A stretch of DNA of 64,000 nucleotides, from NCBI GenBank assembly GCA_965207915.1, contig OZ242304.1:992001-1056000 (forward strand), given 5' to 3'. The notes beneath the pieces were generated by a model. It had not been told where the DNA came from. It ran no database searches and saw only the letters and a program-made list of their open reading frames with translations. The DNA is from VXNJ01 sp009840625 (GTDB lineage Bacteria; Chloroflexota; UBA11872; VXNJ01). Shown here one piece after another: positions 25,779 to 35,033 of this stretch; position 1 is the stretch's first letter, and every line of letters begins with the position of its first letter. Position numbers and translations under genes: made by a program.

Positions 25779-26582
25779 TCAAGCGGCGACCTGCTCTTTG
25801 AGGAATTGCAGTGAAGAAGCCAGGCAGTCGAAGGGATCGCGCCGGCAGAAATCCTGCTCGATGATGTAGTACTCGGTTCCGGAGGCGGCGGCGGCGGGGA
25901 GGATCGCGTCCCAGTTGAGCAACCCCTCGCCGACCGGGGCCCAGGTGGGCTCCGGCTTGGCGAACCAGTCCGGGTCGTCAGTCGGGAAAACCTGGGCGTC
26001 CTTGCAATGCAGGTAGCGGATTCGCCCATCGAGCCGCCTGATCATCGCGGCCGGATCGGCGCCGGAGATCGCGGTCCAGTAAGTGTCCAGTTCCATCTGC
26101 ATATCGCTGTTTTCGATCAAGTACTCCATCGGGTTTGTGCCGGCGAAGTAGACGAATTCGTGCGAGTGGTTGTGATAGGCGAAATCGATGCCGGCAGCGG
26201 AGAGCTTCTCGCGCACCGGTGCGGCGTCGTCCAGGAAGCGCCGGTAGCCGTCGAAGTCGCGGTAGTCGTAGACGTCGAAGATGACCGGCGGTGCGACCAT
26301 CTTGCAGCCCAGCGTCTGCAGGTATTCGAGTTCAGCGGCGGTGTTGTCGCGCAATTCGCCGAAACGGCGGTGCGCGCTCAGGGCCCGCAACCCGTGGTCG
26401 TCGAGGATCCGGCGCAGCGTCGCCGGCGAGGTGTCGGCGTCGGGCCCGTCGACGGCGGCCACGGCCGCCAATTCGACCCACTCGAAACCGACTCCCGCCA
26501 GCCGGTGGACGGCCTCGTGCAGCTGGTGCTGGTTGCCCAGCCAGTCTCGGACAGTGAATAACTCGGCGGCGATGTTGGGCAT
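25779..26582 (-). CDS. Sugar phosphate isomerase/epimerase-like TIM-barrel protein
   Basis: A 267-residue xylose-isomerase-like barrel (AP endonuclease 2 superfamily), related to IolE/IolI-type enzymes. NIAAELFTVRDW, FAYHNHSHEFVYF and MELDTYW supply the metal-binding His/Glu/Asp residues, and RIRYLHCKDAQ carries a further His and Asp. The start ATG 26582 has AAGG eight bases upstream and begins at the conserved first strand; an upstream in-frame start at 26666 is unlikely. It is last in the minus-strand block. Confidence 0.85.
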   Translation of the reverse strand: MPNIAAELFTVRDWLGNQHQLHEAVHRLAGVGFEWVELAAVAAVDGPDADTSPATLRRILDDHGLRALSAHRRFGELRDNTAAELEYLQTLGCKMVAPPVIFDVYDYRDFDGYRRFLDDAAPVREKLSAAGIDFAYHNHSHEFVYFAGTNPMEYLIENSDMQMELDTYWTAISGADPAAMIRRLDGRIRYLHCKDAQVFPTDDPDWFAKPEPTWAPVGEGLLNWDAILPAAAASGTEYYIIEQDFCRRDPFDCLASSLQFLKEQVAA

Positions 26583-26649
26583 TTTCTTACCTTGCGTTGC
26601 GCGGGGATCCGGGCCTCCCGGCCCGACCCGGATTATCGGGAGTCGGAGT

Positions 26650-27066
26650 TCAGACCCAAAGCGCAACTATCGCGGTGATCACCGCCAGGGCCACGAACCA
26701 GCGGGCTCCGACCAGCACGAACAGTCCCACCGGGCGACGTTCCCACAGCGCCTCGTCCGACAGCGGCACGAGCACGAGCCCGGTCCAGATCAGCAGCATC
26801 AGGATCGCGGCGTCGGTGACCGACTCGGCGGCGGCGTACGCGGCGATGCGGGCAACCGCGTAGGCAACCAGGATCGACCCCACGAGCGATCCCAGATAGC
26901 TGGCCCACATGTGCGGCGTGTTTTCGATCGCCTCGCTGGTAAGGCCGGTGAAGCGCATCCAGTGACTGCCGAGCACCGCCGGCATGAACCAGACCGCGCC
27001 GATCACCATGTTGGCGATCGCCGCCACCAGTACCGCCAGGTAGTTAACGGAATGTGATAGCTCCAA
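26650..27066 (-). CDS. DUF1761 membrane protein
   Basis: A 138-residue protein with four hydrophobic segments. VNYLAVLVAAIANMVIGAVWF followed by GSHWMRFTGLT is the DUF1761 signature. The start is assigned to TTG 27066 because a perfect AGGAGG lies seven bases upstream and the length then matches the family; an in-frame ATG at 27126 has no such site. Function unknown. Confidence 0.8.
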   Translation of the reverse strand: MELSHSVNYLAVLVAAIANMVIGAVWFMPAVLGSHWMRFTGLTSEAIENTPHMWASYLGSLVGSILVAYAVARIAAYAAAESVTDAAILMLLIWTGLVLVPLSDEALWERRPVGLFVLVGARWFVALAVITAIVALWV

Positions 27067-27225
27067 CGGGATTCCTCCTGGAATTGCGTCGACTCTGTCT
27101 GGCCCTAGTCTGAATTGCAGCGACAACCGCCCGGCAGCGAGTCACTTGCTGGGAATTGGAATCGGAGACCGGGACCGCGGCTCCCGCGAAGCTATGTCTG
27201 GCCGGCGATCGCGCGGGGCGCCGCT

Positions 27226-28107
27226 TCAGGTCACCGCCGGAATCACGTCGACTTCCACCGTCAGCTCGGATTCCCAACCGCCCTGGTACACACCGGCGGT
27301 GGGAGCCGCATCACCGTAGTCGCGCCCTACCGCGACCCGGATGTGTCCGCCACCGACCAGGCAGTCGTTGGCGGGATCGAAACCGACCCAACTCCCGTCC
27401 GGAAGCAAGCATTCGACCCAGGCATGCATGGCCGTTTGCCGGATTGGCGTGCCCGCGTCGTCGGCGATGTAAAGGTAGCCCGAGACATAGCGCGACGGCA
27501 CGCCCCAGCCGCGGGCCAGCGCGATCATCAGGTGCGCGTAGTCCTGGCATACGCCGCGCCCGGATTCGAGCATGTCCTCAACCGGGGAGCTGGCCGTCGT
27601 GCTGCCGGGCGCGAATTCGAATTCCCGGTGGATCGCCGCCGACAGGCCGGCAAGGTCGGCCAGCGGTTCGGCGACCGGGCGGGAGAGCCCGTTCCGGTCC
27701 GCGAATGAGGCCAATGCCGGCGAGGGCCGCGCGAAGGCGCTGTCACCAATAAAGTCCCAGTGTTCCGGATCCGGGGCCAGCGTCCGGTAGTCGTCCCAGC
27801 CGACCTGGCCGGCGCCGCGGGAAGGTTCGCTACGCGCGGTCGTCCCAACCCTGGACCGGGAGAGCAACTCGAGCTTTTGGTGCGTGCTCCTTACCGCCAG
27901 CAGGTGCCAGGGATTGCCGAACCCGTCGCGGCCCGCCGCCATCGATCCAGTCGGCTCGGCTTCGATCACGCATCTCTCGACCCGTTGATCGCGGTCCTGG
28001 CGCGGCTGCAGTCGCAGCGACATGACGCAGCTGCTGACCGGTACCGCGTAGCGATACACGCTGAGGTGCCGCACATCGAACAGGGCCCCTTCAGGCGCGG
28101 GGCGCAT
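27226..28107 (-). CDS. Transglutaminase-like (bacterial type) protein
   Basis: A 293-residue protein with an N-terminal beta domain (VRHLSVYRYAVPVSSC..LRLQPR) and a transglutaminase-like cysteine-protease fold. The catalytic triad is readable as Cys in GRGVCQDYAHLM, His in MHAWVE and Asp in GFDPANDC. It is the third gene of the ATP-grasp/alpha-E/transglutaminase set, and its start overlaps the alpha-E gene by 17 bases unless GTG 28074 is used. Such sets are widespread, and their peptide substrate is not established. Confidence 0.87.
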   Translation of the reverse strand: MRPAPEGALFDVRHLSVYRYAVPVSSCVMSLRLQPRQDRDQRVERCVIEAEPTGSMAAGRDGFGNPWHLLAVRSTHQKLELLSRSRVGTTARSEPSRGAGQVGWDDYRTLAPDPEHWDFIGDSAFARPSPALASFADRNGLSRPVAEPLADLAGLSAAIHREFEFAPGSTTASSPVEDMLESGRGVCQDYAHLMIALARGWGVPSRYVSGYLYIADDAGTPIRQTAMHAWVECLLPDGSWVGFDPANDCLVGGGHIRVAVGRDYGDAAPTAGVYQGGWESELTVEVDVIPAVT

Positions 28108-29071
28108 CTTCGATCGGGTAGTCGAAGAAAGCGGAATTGATCCGTTCGTGCAGTTCGCGTCCGGCTTCGTTGATGGCCAGCAGCTGTGCGCGGTCGTGGC
28201 TGGGAGCCGTCCAGCCGCCGGCCAGGGACTGGGTCAGGAAGCCGAGGGACTCGCGCGCGGCGCCGACGGCGTTGGCGTCGGGCCCGGCCTCCAGATTGTG
28301 GAAGTGGGTTTGAGCGTAAAGCAACGATCCCAGCAGCGACCCGGGCAACTGCGGATCGGCGATCAACAGGGAGAGCACCTTGCCCGGGTCGATCTGCAGC
28401 CCGAACCGCTGGTTGTAGGCTGCCCGGGCGTGGAACTGGCGCAACAGACTGATCCAGTCGGCATCGGTGCCTTCGCCGGATTCTTCCAGTGCCGATGATT
28501 GGGCCACCAGGAGGCCCGAAATCATCTGGACCCGCTCCACCAGGTTCCCCAGCTGGATGAATCGCCACCCGTCACCCCGATACATGGTTGCCGCGGTCAC
28601 TCCCCAGAATTTGTGGATCGTCGCTTCGGTTTCGGCGAAGAATCCCTCCGGATTGAGCCGCCATACGGCCTCGATGGTCAGGTCGCGAATCCCCAGATAG
28701 GCCAGGTTCAGTTGCGTCCACATCGCGGCGCTGATGTGCTGGCGCATCTGCCGGGCGTTGTCGCGGCCGAGACCCAGACAGGCGCGTATCGAACTCGGAT
28801 TGGTCTCTTCAAAGGTCAGGTCGCCGGCCAGGGTGAATGAATCGGCCAGCAGGTAGTCGTCGTCCTCGAACTGATCGAGCACGCCCCAGGGGGGTTCGCG
28901 CCCCAGCGCGCGGTATAGGCGGGTCCAGCCGAAGTGGATGTCGCGCACCGGTCGGTCGGACAGCGCCTCGGTTTGCAGGTAAAGCAGTCGGCTGAGGTTT
29001 TCGACCCGGGACAGGTAGCGGCTCATCCAATAGAGCCCGGCCGCGCTGCGCGCCAGCAGATCCTGGCTCAT
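28091..29071 (-). CDS. Alpha-E domain protein (DUF403)
   Basis: A 326-residue all-helical protein. LLARSAAGLYWMSRYLSRVENLSRLLYL is the alpha-E family signature, and the rest is regular helix with conserved Trp and Arg. No enzyme activity is known; it co-occurs with circularly permuted ATP-grasp ligases and transglutaminase-like proteins and probably works with them. It lies 109 bases downstream of the ATP-grasp gene on the minus strand. Confidence 0.87.
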   Translation of the reverse strand: MSQDLLARSAAGLYWMSRYLSRVENLSRLLYLQTEALSDRPVRDIHFGWTRLYRALGREPPWGVLDQFEDDDYLLADSFTLAGDLTFEETNPSSIRACLGLGRDNARQMRQHISAAMWTQLNLAYLGIRDLTIEAVWRLNPEGFFAETEATIHKFWGVTAATMYRGDGWRFIQLGNLVERVQMISGLLVAQSSALEESGEGTDADWISLLRQFHARAAYNQRFGLQIDPGKVLSLLIADPQLPGSLLGSLLYAQTHFHNLEAGPDANAVGAARESLGFLTQSLAGGWTAPSHDRAQLLAINEAGRELHERINSAFFDYPIEDAPRA

Positions 29072-29180
29072 CGGACCTTGACCTGCGCGAAACCGGGCAT
29101 GGAGCGAGGCGGCGCTCGGCCATAGGCAATCAAGGGTCGGAGGCGGTTCCTGGTCCGCCCGCCGGCGGCATGAGAGATGA

Positions 29181-30641
29181 TCATTCCTCCAGCACCCAGA
29201 GGTCCTTGCAGCCGCCGCCCTGCGAGGAGTTGACCACCAGCGACCCGCGGCGCAGCGCTACCCGGCAAAACGCCCCCGGCACGATACGGGTTGCGGCCCC
29301 GCAGAGCACGAAGGGCCGCAGATCCACGTGGCGGGATTCCAGGTGCCCGTCGATCAGGCACGGCGAGCGTGAAAGGGCCAGCGTCGGCTGGGAGATGAAA
29401 TCGGCCGGGTTGGCCTTTATCCCTTCCGCGTAATCGCGGCGTTCGTCGGCCGTGGCGTGCGGGCCGACCAGCATGCCATAGCCGCCGGACTCGCCGACCC
29501 GCTTGACGACTAATTGGTCCAGGTTTTCGAGCGTGTAAGCCAGGTCGTCGTCGCGCCGGCACAGAAATGTCGGCGCATTGGCCAGGATCGGCTGCTCGTC
29601 CAGGTAGTAGCGGATCATCGCGGGAACGTAGGCGTAGACGCTCTTGTCGTCGGCCACCCCGGTGCCGGGAGCGTTCGCCAGGGTCACCTTTCCCAGCCGG
29701 CAAGCGTGGATCAGGCCCGGCACCCCCAGCAGCGAATCCGGCCTGAACACGGTCGGGTCCAGAAAATCATCGTCCACCCGGCGGTAGATGACGTCGATGC
29801 GCTTGAGGCCGCTGGTGGTGCGGGCGTAGACGAATCCGTCGTCGACCACCAGGTCTCGCCCTTCGACCAGCATTGCGCCGATTTCGCCGGCCAGGAACAT
29901 GTGCTCGTAGAACGCCGAGTTATAGATCCCCGGCGTCAACACGGCCAGGGTCGGATTCGAAATCCCGCCGGGCGCAAGCTCGCAAAGGGTGGTGCGCAGG
30001 GTCGCCCCGTAGTGCTCCACCTCGCGGACGCGGTGCAGGCGGAATTCGCGCCGCAGAGCCGACTTGGCGGCCTTGCGGTTGGCAATCATGTAGGAGACGC
30101 CCGACGGGACCCGCAGGTTGTCCTCGAGTACGAAGAAACCGTCGTTGGTGCGCACCAGGTCGGTGCCGCAGACCGCCACCCAGGACCCGTGCGGCGGCTC
30201 GTAGCCGCGCATCTGGGGACGGTACTGCGGGCAGGTCAGGACCATGTCGGCCGGAATGATCCCGTCCTTGACGATCTCCCCCGCGCCGTAGACGTCGCCC
30301 AGGAAGCGGTTGATTGCCTTGATCCGCTGGCGCAGTCCCCGTTCCAGGAATTCCCAGTCGGCGCGCGGCAGGAGCCTGGGAACGCAGTCGACCGGGATGA
30401 TGCGTTCGTCGGCCTCGGCGTCGCCGTAGACGGTAAAAGTTATGCCCTCGGTCGCAAATGACCGGTTGACTTCTTCCTGGATGGCGACCAGATCGGAAGC
30501 GTCCAGGTTGTCCAGCATCGCGTGCAGTTCGCGCCATTGCGGCCGCGGGCTCCCGTCCGCGAGCACCATTTCGTCGAAAACCGTGGAGCTCAACTCGTAC
30601 CTGTCAAAGTCCACCGGGCCGACCCGACTCCTCCGCTGCAA
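29181..30641 (-). CDS. Circularly permuted ATP-grasp ligase (type 2)
   Basis: A 486-residue predicted peptide-bond-forming ATP-grasp enzyme. Family landmarks include PSGVSYMIANRKAAK, GTGVADDKSVYAYVPAMIRYYL and KRVGESGGYGMLVGP, in the permuted order typical of the DUF404/DUF407 group. It is the first gene of the three-gene set. TTG 30641 and GTG 30614 are both possible starts; homologues generally begin shortly before the FDEMVLADGSPRPQW segment. The family is thought to ligate amino acids or short peptides, and the transglutaminase partner suggests building or editing of a peptide. Confidence 0.85.
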   Translation of the reverse strand: MQRRSRVGPVDFDRYELSSTVFDEMVLADGSPRPQWRELHAMLDNLDASDLVAIQEEVNRSFATEGITFTVYGDAEADERIIPVDCVPRLLPRADWEFLERGLRQRIKAINRFLGDVYGAGEIVKDGIIPADMVLTCPQYRPQMRGYEPPHGSWVAVCGTDLVRTNDGFFVLEDNLRVPSGVSYMIANRKAAKSALRREFRLHRVREVEHYGATLRTTLCELAPGGISNPTLAVLTPGIYNSAFYEHMFLAGEIGAMLVEGRDLVVDDGFVYARTTSGLKRIDVIYRRVDDDFLDPTVFRPDSLLGVPGLIHACRLGKVTLANAPGTGVADDKSVYAYVPAMIRYYLDEQPILANAPTFLCRRDDDLAYTLENLDQLVVKRVGESGGYGMLVGPHATADERRDYAEGIKANPADFISQPTLALSRSPCLIDGHLESRHVDLRPFVLCGAATRIVPGAFCRVALRRGSLVVNSSQGGGCKDLWVLEE

Positions 30642-30840
30642 CGGTCATCCCCGCTCCCCTTCCCGTCCGCAGGCAACGGCGCCCGCAAGGGGCCGGCCGA
30701 ATTCCGGTCGCATTCACCGTCGGTCAACCCGCCCGGACCGCAGTTCCTGCCCTGGGAAGGGACAGCGTCCCTTTTTCTAAGCTACCGGGCCGGCCCAAGG
30801 GCACCAATTCCTCTAACGGCTTCGAGTGGGAAGGGTCTGA

Positions 30841-31503
30841 TTACTTCAGCCCCAGTTCCTCGCTCAGGCCTTCAAACGAGATCTCGGTGAGCGAATCAAC
30901 CCTCAGGTCAGCGTTGCGGAGCGGCAGGTGCCGGGTAATGGAGTTGGGGACGGCAACGCAGTACAGCCCGGCGCCCTTGGCGGCGTTTACGCCGTGGGCC
31001 GAGTCTTCGACGGCGAGGGCCTGCTGCGGCAAGGACCCGAGCGCGGCGGTAACCGACCGGTAGATTTCCGGGTCCGGTTTGGCGTTGGCCACATCGTCTC
31101 GGGTCCAAATTGCTCCGAAAAACTCCAGGATGCCCAGACGCTGAAGATGGCCTTCGACCCAGCCGCGCGAGGAGCTGGAGGCAACGCCGAGATTCAGGCC
31201 CAGCGCCTTGGCCTCGCGCAGCCGGTCCAGGACCCCGGGCATCGGCGCTTGCGAGTTGACCCGCCGGAGGTAGCGTACGCGTCTGGCCGATTCGACTGCT
31301 TCGCGGTCTACACGGCGCCCGGTCAATTGCTCGAGGTGCCCAAAGACGTTGGATTCGTCCGCGGTTCCCACTATGTGCCGCGACCAATGGCCAAGGTCCA
31401 GCTCCACGCCGTGGGAAGCGAACACTTCCTCCCAGCTTTCGAAATTGGGCCTCTCGGTATCGAGAATGACCCCGTCGAAGTCGAAGACGATGGTGCCGAT
31501 CAA
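30841..31503 (-). CDS. HAD-superfamily hydrolase, beta-phosphoglucomutase-like
   Basis: A 220-residue HAD IA enzyme. Motif I is FDFDGVILDTE, motif II LGVASSSSR, motif III Lys in NAKPDPEIY and motif IV VEDSAHGVNAAKGAG. A helical cap (residues about 18-80) is present. The family includes beta-phosphoglucomutases and sugar phosphatases; the exact substrate is unknown. It follows the DUF3500 gene by 36 bases. Confidence 0.87.
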   Translation of the reverse strand: MIGTIVFDFDGVILDTERPNFESWEEVFASHGVELDLGHWSRHIVGTADESNVFGHLEQLTGRRVDREAVESARRVRYLRRVNSQAPMPGVLDRLREAKALGLNLGVASSSSRGWVEGHLQRLGILEFFGAIWTRDDVANAKPDPEIYRSVTAALGSLPQQALAVEDSAHGVNAAKGAGLYCVAVPNSITRHLPLRNADLRVDSLTEISFEGLSEELGLK

Positions 31504-31539
31504 CCGCCGGACCTTCTCTCCGCCGAGGCCGGCGCCGGC

Positions 31540-32565
31540 CTAGTGGTGATGGTGCGATTCGTGGTCGCGGTAGTGGGCGGCAAGCAGGTCCCCGCCCCAG
31601 TCGTTGCTAAAGTCCCGCCAGACCGAGTGGATGTGGTTGGCCTGGTTCTGGACGTTGTCGTATTCGATCACGAAACCGGGTGAACCGATCGTGTAGTAGT
31701 GCCCCGAACCCTTCCGTTCGGGCCCGGCCCAGGCGAATCCGGACTGGCCGAGTTCGGTGCGCTCGATACGCCGCCACTGCGTTCCGGCCACATCCTCGGC
31801 GGCCCGGTCGACGTAGTGCTTGACCAGCCTGGCCAGGCGCGCGCGCTGCTCGCCATCAAGGTTCTGGAAGGGTATCCCCTTGGGGGTCATCCCGGGTTTG
31901 ATGGTCCGGTAATTGACGGTCAGGATATCGAACGGGGCGACCGGGTCGACGATGGCCAGCCGCTTCTGGTCCGGGGACAGCGAACCCAGCAAGGCCCGCG
32001 CCAGGTCCTCCTCCTCGGCCAGGATGCGGTGGCCGATCTTTGGGCCGTGCTTGACTTCGGCCGGATTGGCGCCCAGGAAGAGCGGTACCGGGGCGATGTA
32101 GTCCCCGTCGATGACATTTATGTTGACCCCGATGTGGTGACCGCCGACCTTTATGCCCCAGGGGTCGGACCCGCCCGGTTCGCCGAACACCGAGAAGTAA
32201 TAGAAGAGCGGGTTGCGGGCCAGCATCACGCGAGTGTCGTGCTCGACCCCAGACATCGCCTCCCATTCGCCCAGCACCGCCTCGTGATCGATGATTTCGC
32301 GCGCCTGGCGGGCGCCGCGCACCGAGAGGGCGGCATCGAGCAGTTCCTTGGCCCGCTTCCGCTGCGGGCCGGTCATCGCGTCCAGACGCAGGCCGGAACG
32401 CAACACCGGTACGTAATTCCACTCGAAGCGCAGAACGTCCTCGAACGGCCTTTGCGCCTCCTCCAGCTGCGCGGCGTCCAGCGCGTCCAGGAACCTGCGC
32501 GCCGAATTCGCCAGCCGCCGCGCCGCCGCCGGCGTCCGCTTGAGCGCCACCGTTTCTATTGCCAT
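31540..32565 (-). CDS. DUF3500 protein with natural His-rich C-terminus
   Basis: A 341-residue protein of the DUF3500 family; WGIKVGGHHIGVNINVI, FLGANPAEVKHGP and FVIEYDNVQNQANHIHSVWRDFSNDWGGDLLAAHY are typical. The C-terminus ends HESHHHH, comparable to the His tails on the DUF362 proteins. There is no signal peptide. The function of the family is not established; the many conserved His suggest metal binding. It is first in the minus-strand block and divergent from the MDR pair. Confidence 0.82.
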   Translation of the reverse strand: MAIETVALKRTPAAARRLANSARRFLDALDAAQLEEAQRPFEDVLRFEWNYVPVLRSGLRLDAMTGPQRKRAKELLDAALSVRGARQAREIIDHEAVLGEWEAMSGVEHDTRVMLARNPLFYYFSVFGEPGGSDPWGIKVGGHHIGVNINVIDGDYIAPVPLFLGANPAEVKHGPKIGHRILAEEEDLARALLGSLSPDQKRLAIVDPVAPFDILTVNYRTIKPGMTPKGIPFQNLDGEQRARLARLVKHYVDRAAEDVAGTQWRRIERTELGQSGFAWAGPERKGSGHYYTIGSPGFVIEYDNVQNQANHIHSVWRDFSNDWGGDLLAAHYRDHESHHHH

Positions 32566-32676
32566 TGGCCCACCCCACTTATCAATAAATTGATGTTATT
32601 GGTGGAGCGCTTCCCGGTCCGGCTCGCCGCACGGGCGTCCGGCGCGGGTGGGAATCGAGCAAGGCAGGGTCGGCAA

Positions 32677-33726
32677 ATGCGCACTAACCGGGTGCTGGTG
32701 GCGGGCAAGAATCAGGTCTATCTGGAAGAAATCGAGATAGCCGACCGGCCCGGTCCGGGCGAGGTAATGGTCGAGACCGAGGCGACGTTCATTTCCGCCG
32801 GCACCGAACTGGCCAATTACACCGGCCTGGATCGGAACGTCAACACCCCCGGATCCTGGTGCGAATACCCCTGGCCGTCCGGCTACGCCAACGTCGGCCG
32901 CGTGCTCCAGGTCGGCGAGGAGGTCGAGGGTTTCGAAGTCGGCGAACGGGTCTTCTCATTCGGAAAGCACCAGAAAGTCACCTTCGTCACCCACGGGGGT
33001 CCGGGCCTGGGGGTGAACGCCGCCGGTTCGCTGCTGGTCAAGGTCCCGGAATCGCTGGACGGAGCGGTCGCGGCCGCCTGCCGGATGCCGCTGGTGGCGA
33101 TGAGCTCGCTGTCGAATACCGAATGGCGTCTCAACGACACCGTCGGCGTCTGGGGCCTGGGGATGGTCGGCAACATGGCCGCGCAGCTGTTCCAGCTGGC
33201 CGGCTGCCGGGTGATCGGGATCGATCCGGCAGGGTTCCGGCGCGACCTGGCCCAGGCCGTCGGGATCGGTGCGGTAGCAACCCCGGAACCCGGCGAAATC
33301 AGGTCCCAGATGGACTTCCTGGGGGCAACCGGGGGCCTGGACATCGCGATCGACGCGGTCGGCGAATCGGCGATCCTGGCCGAAGCCTACAAGTTCGTGC
33401 GCCGGTTCGGGCAACTGACCCTGCTGGGTTCGCCGCGCCGCGAACACGTGGCCGACATGAATCCGCTCCTCTCGCACATCCACTGGAGCGGGCTCAAGCT
33501 GCGCGGATCGCTGGAATGGCTGATTCCGCTGACCCCGCAGACCGCGATCGATGAATCGACCCTGCACAACCTGGAAACGGTCTTCGACCTGGCCGACCGC
33601 GGGCGCCTGCTGGTCGAGCCGCTGATCTCGCACCGGATGCCGCCGCAGGACATCGAACGCGCCTACCAGGGTCTGCTCAACGACAAGGAGCACTACAGCG
33701 GGGTCGCCCTGATCTGGGAGGACTAG
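32677..33726 (+). CDS. MDR-family dehydrogenase without zinc ligands, paralogue 1
   Basis: A 349-residue medium-chain dehydrogenase/reductase. The N-terminal domain has FISAGTELANYTGLD where zinc alcohol dehydrogenases carry a catalytic Cys, so the catalytic zinc is probably absent. The Rossmann domain is clear (VGVWGLGMVGNMAAQLFQLAGCRVIGID). SAGTE-type MDR proteins often oxidise sugars or inositols. The start ATG 32677 is preceded by AGGG. A paralogue follows after 52 bases. Confidence 0.85.
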   Translation: MRTNRVLVAGKNQVYLEEIEIADRPGPGEVMVETEATFISAGTELANYTGLDRNVNTPGSWCEYPWPSGYANVGRVLQVGEEVEGFEVGERVFSFGKHQKVTFVTHGGPGLGVNAAGSLLVKVPESLDGAVAAACRMPLVAMSSLSNTEWRLNDTVGVWGLGMVGNMAAQLFQLAGCRVIGIDPAGFRRDLAQAVGIGAVATPEPGEIRSQMDFLGATGGLDIAIDAVGESAILAEAYKFVRRFGQLTLLGSPRREHVADMNPLLSHIHWSGLKLRGSLEWLIPLTPQTAIDESTLHNLETVFDLADRGRLLVEPLISHRMPPQDIERAYQGLLNDKEHYSGVALIWED

Positions 33727-33778
33727 TGCCGGCTCCAGCCCCGGACCCGTTGGAGGCCTAGTCGGTGGACATCCGAGC

Positions 33779-34819
33779 GTGAGGGTCAAGCGGGTGCTGG
33801 TGCCGGGTCGCGATCGGGTCCGGCTGGAGGAGATTGAAATTCCGGACCGTCCCGGTCCCGGCCAGATAAGCGTTCGATCCGAGTACACCTTTATCTCGGC
33901 GGGCACCGAACTGGCCAACTACACCGGGCTGGACCAGAGCGTGTACGTCCCCGGATCCTGGTGCGCCTATCCGTGGGCGTCCGGGTACGCCAACGTCGGA
34001 CGCATCGTTGCCCTGGGCGACGGGGTTGACGGCTACGAGATCGGCGAGCGGGTATTTAGCACCGGCCGGCATCAGCAGGTCCAGCACCTGCCAGTCCCCC
34101 GTTCCGGCATATCCGGATTGCCGCTGCTGGAACGCGTCCCCGACGGGCTGGACGGGGCGGTAGCGGCGGCCTGCATCATGCCCGAAATCGCCCTGAGCGC
34201 ACTCTCCAATTCGCGCTGGCGCCTCAACGATCTGGTCGGCGTCTGGGGCCTGGGGATGATCGGCAACATGGCCGCCCAGCTCTATCGGCTGGCCGGCTGC
34301 CGGGTCGTCGGGATCGATCCGACCCGGTCGCGGCGCGAACTGGCAAGGTCGGTCGGTATCGAAGCGGTCTGCCCGCCGGACCCGGCGAGCGTGCGCTCCG
34401 CGATTCGCGCCATGCGCGTCGACGCGGGCCTGGACATCGGCGTAGACGCGGTCGGCGACGCGGCAGTCGTGGACGGCATACACGAACATGTGCGGAAGTT
34501 TGGTCAGCTGTTGCTACTGGGGTCCCCGCGACGAGAGCATCAGACCGACCTGACGCCGCTGATGCGCAGCGTCAAGACCCGCGGGATCGAACTTTGCGGG
34601 TCGTTGCAGTGGCTGATCCCGTTCTGGCCGCAGCCAGGGTTCGACCAGTCGACCGCGGGCAACCTGGCGACGGTCCTTGACCTGACCGCCCGCAGGCGCC
34701 TGCAGATCGAGCCGCTGATCTCGCACCGTCTGCCGCCGGAACAGATCGAACGCGCCTACCGGGGCCTGCTCGAAGACAAGAAAACCTACACCGGCGTGGC
34801 GCTGATCTGGCAAGGCTAG
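33779..34819 (+). CDS. MDR-family dehydrogenase without zinc ligands, paralogue 2
   Basis: A 346-residue close paralogue of the preceding gene, sharing FISAGTELANYTGLD, SGYANVGR, WGLGMIGNMAAQL, LLLGSPRREH and the C-terminal IERAYRGLLEDK..YTGVALIW. It differs in the loop after the substrate domain (HQQVQHLPVPRSG for HQKVTFVTHGGPG), which probably alters the substrate. The start is GTG 33779. The pair may form a heteromer or act on related sugars. Confidence 0.83.
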   Translation: MRVKRVLVPGRDRVRLEEIEIPDRPGPGQISVRSEYTFISAGTELANYTGLDQSVYVPGSWCAYPWASGYANVGRIVALGDGVDGYEIGERVFSTGRHQQVQHLPVPRSGISGLPLLERVPDGLDGAVAAACIMPEIALSALSNSRWRLNDLVGVWGLGMIGNMAAQLYRLAGCRVVGIDPTRSRRELARSVGIEAVCPPDPASVRSAIRAMRVDAGLDIGVDAVGDAAVVDGIHEHVRKFGQLLLLGSPRREHQTDLTPLMRSVKTRGIELCGSLQWLIPFWPQPGFDQSTAGNLATVLDLTARRRLQIEPLISHRLPPEQIERAYRGLLEDKKTYTGVALIWQG

Positions 34820-35033
34820 CGGCCGGGCGCCAATCCGGCCGCGGCGGCGGCCCGAAAGGCGAATCGACCCCATATCTGCGGTAAGATTTGCATGTTGTCG
34901 CGCAAGGCACGTCTGCGCATGGTCCGGAGACTGCGCCAGCCCGGCAACCGGGGTCGGCAAATCCCAGGTCCGGTGTTCGGGGTTGGAGTAGCCGTCTTTT
35001 TTTTGAAAACGACCGCTTAGGACTTTCACCGGC

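Noticed and set aside
30757..30776. Hairpin AAGGGAC/GTCCCTT followed by T-run, resembling an intrinsic terminator
   Set aside because: It would terminate plus-strand transcription, yet both flanking genes are on the minus strand and the sequence has no T-run in their direction. It may be chance or end an antisense transcript.
31699..32676. 325-codon in-frame N-terminal extension of the first MDR gene
   Set aside because: It is the complement of the DUF3500 gene; the MDR protein begins normally at ATG 32677.
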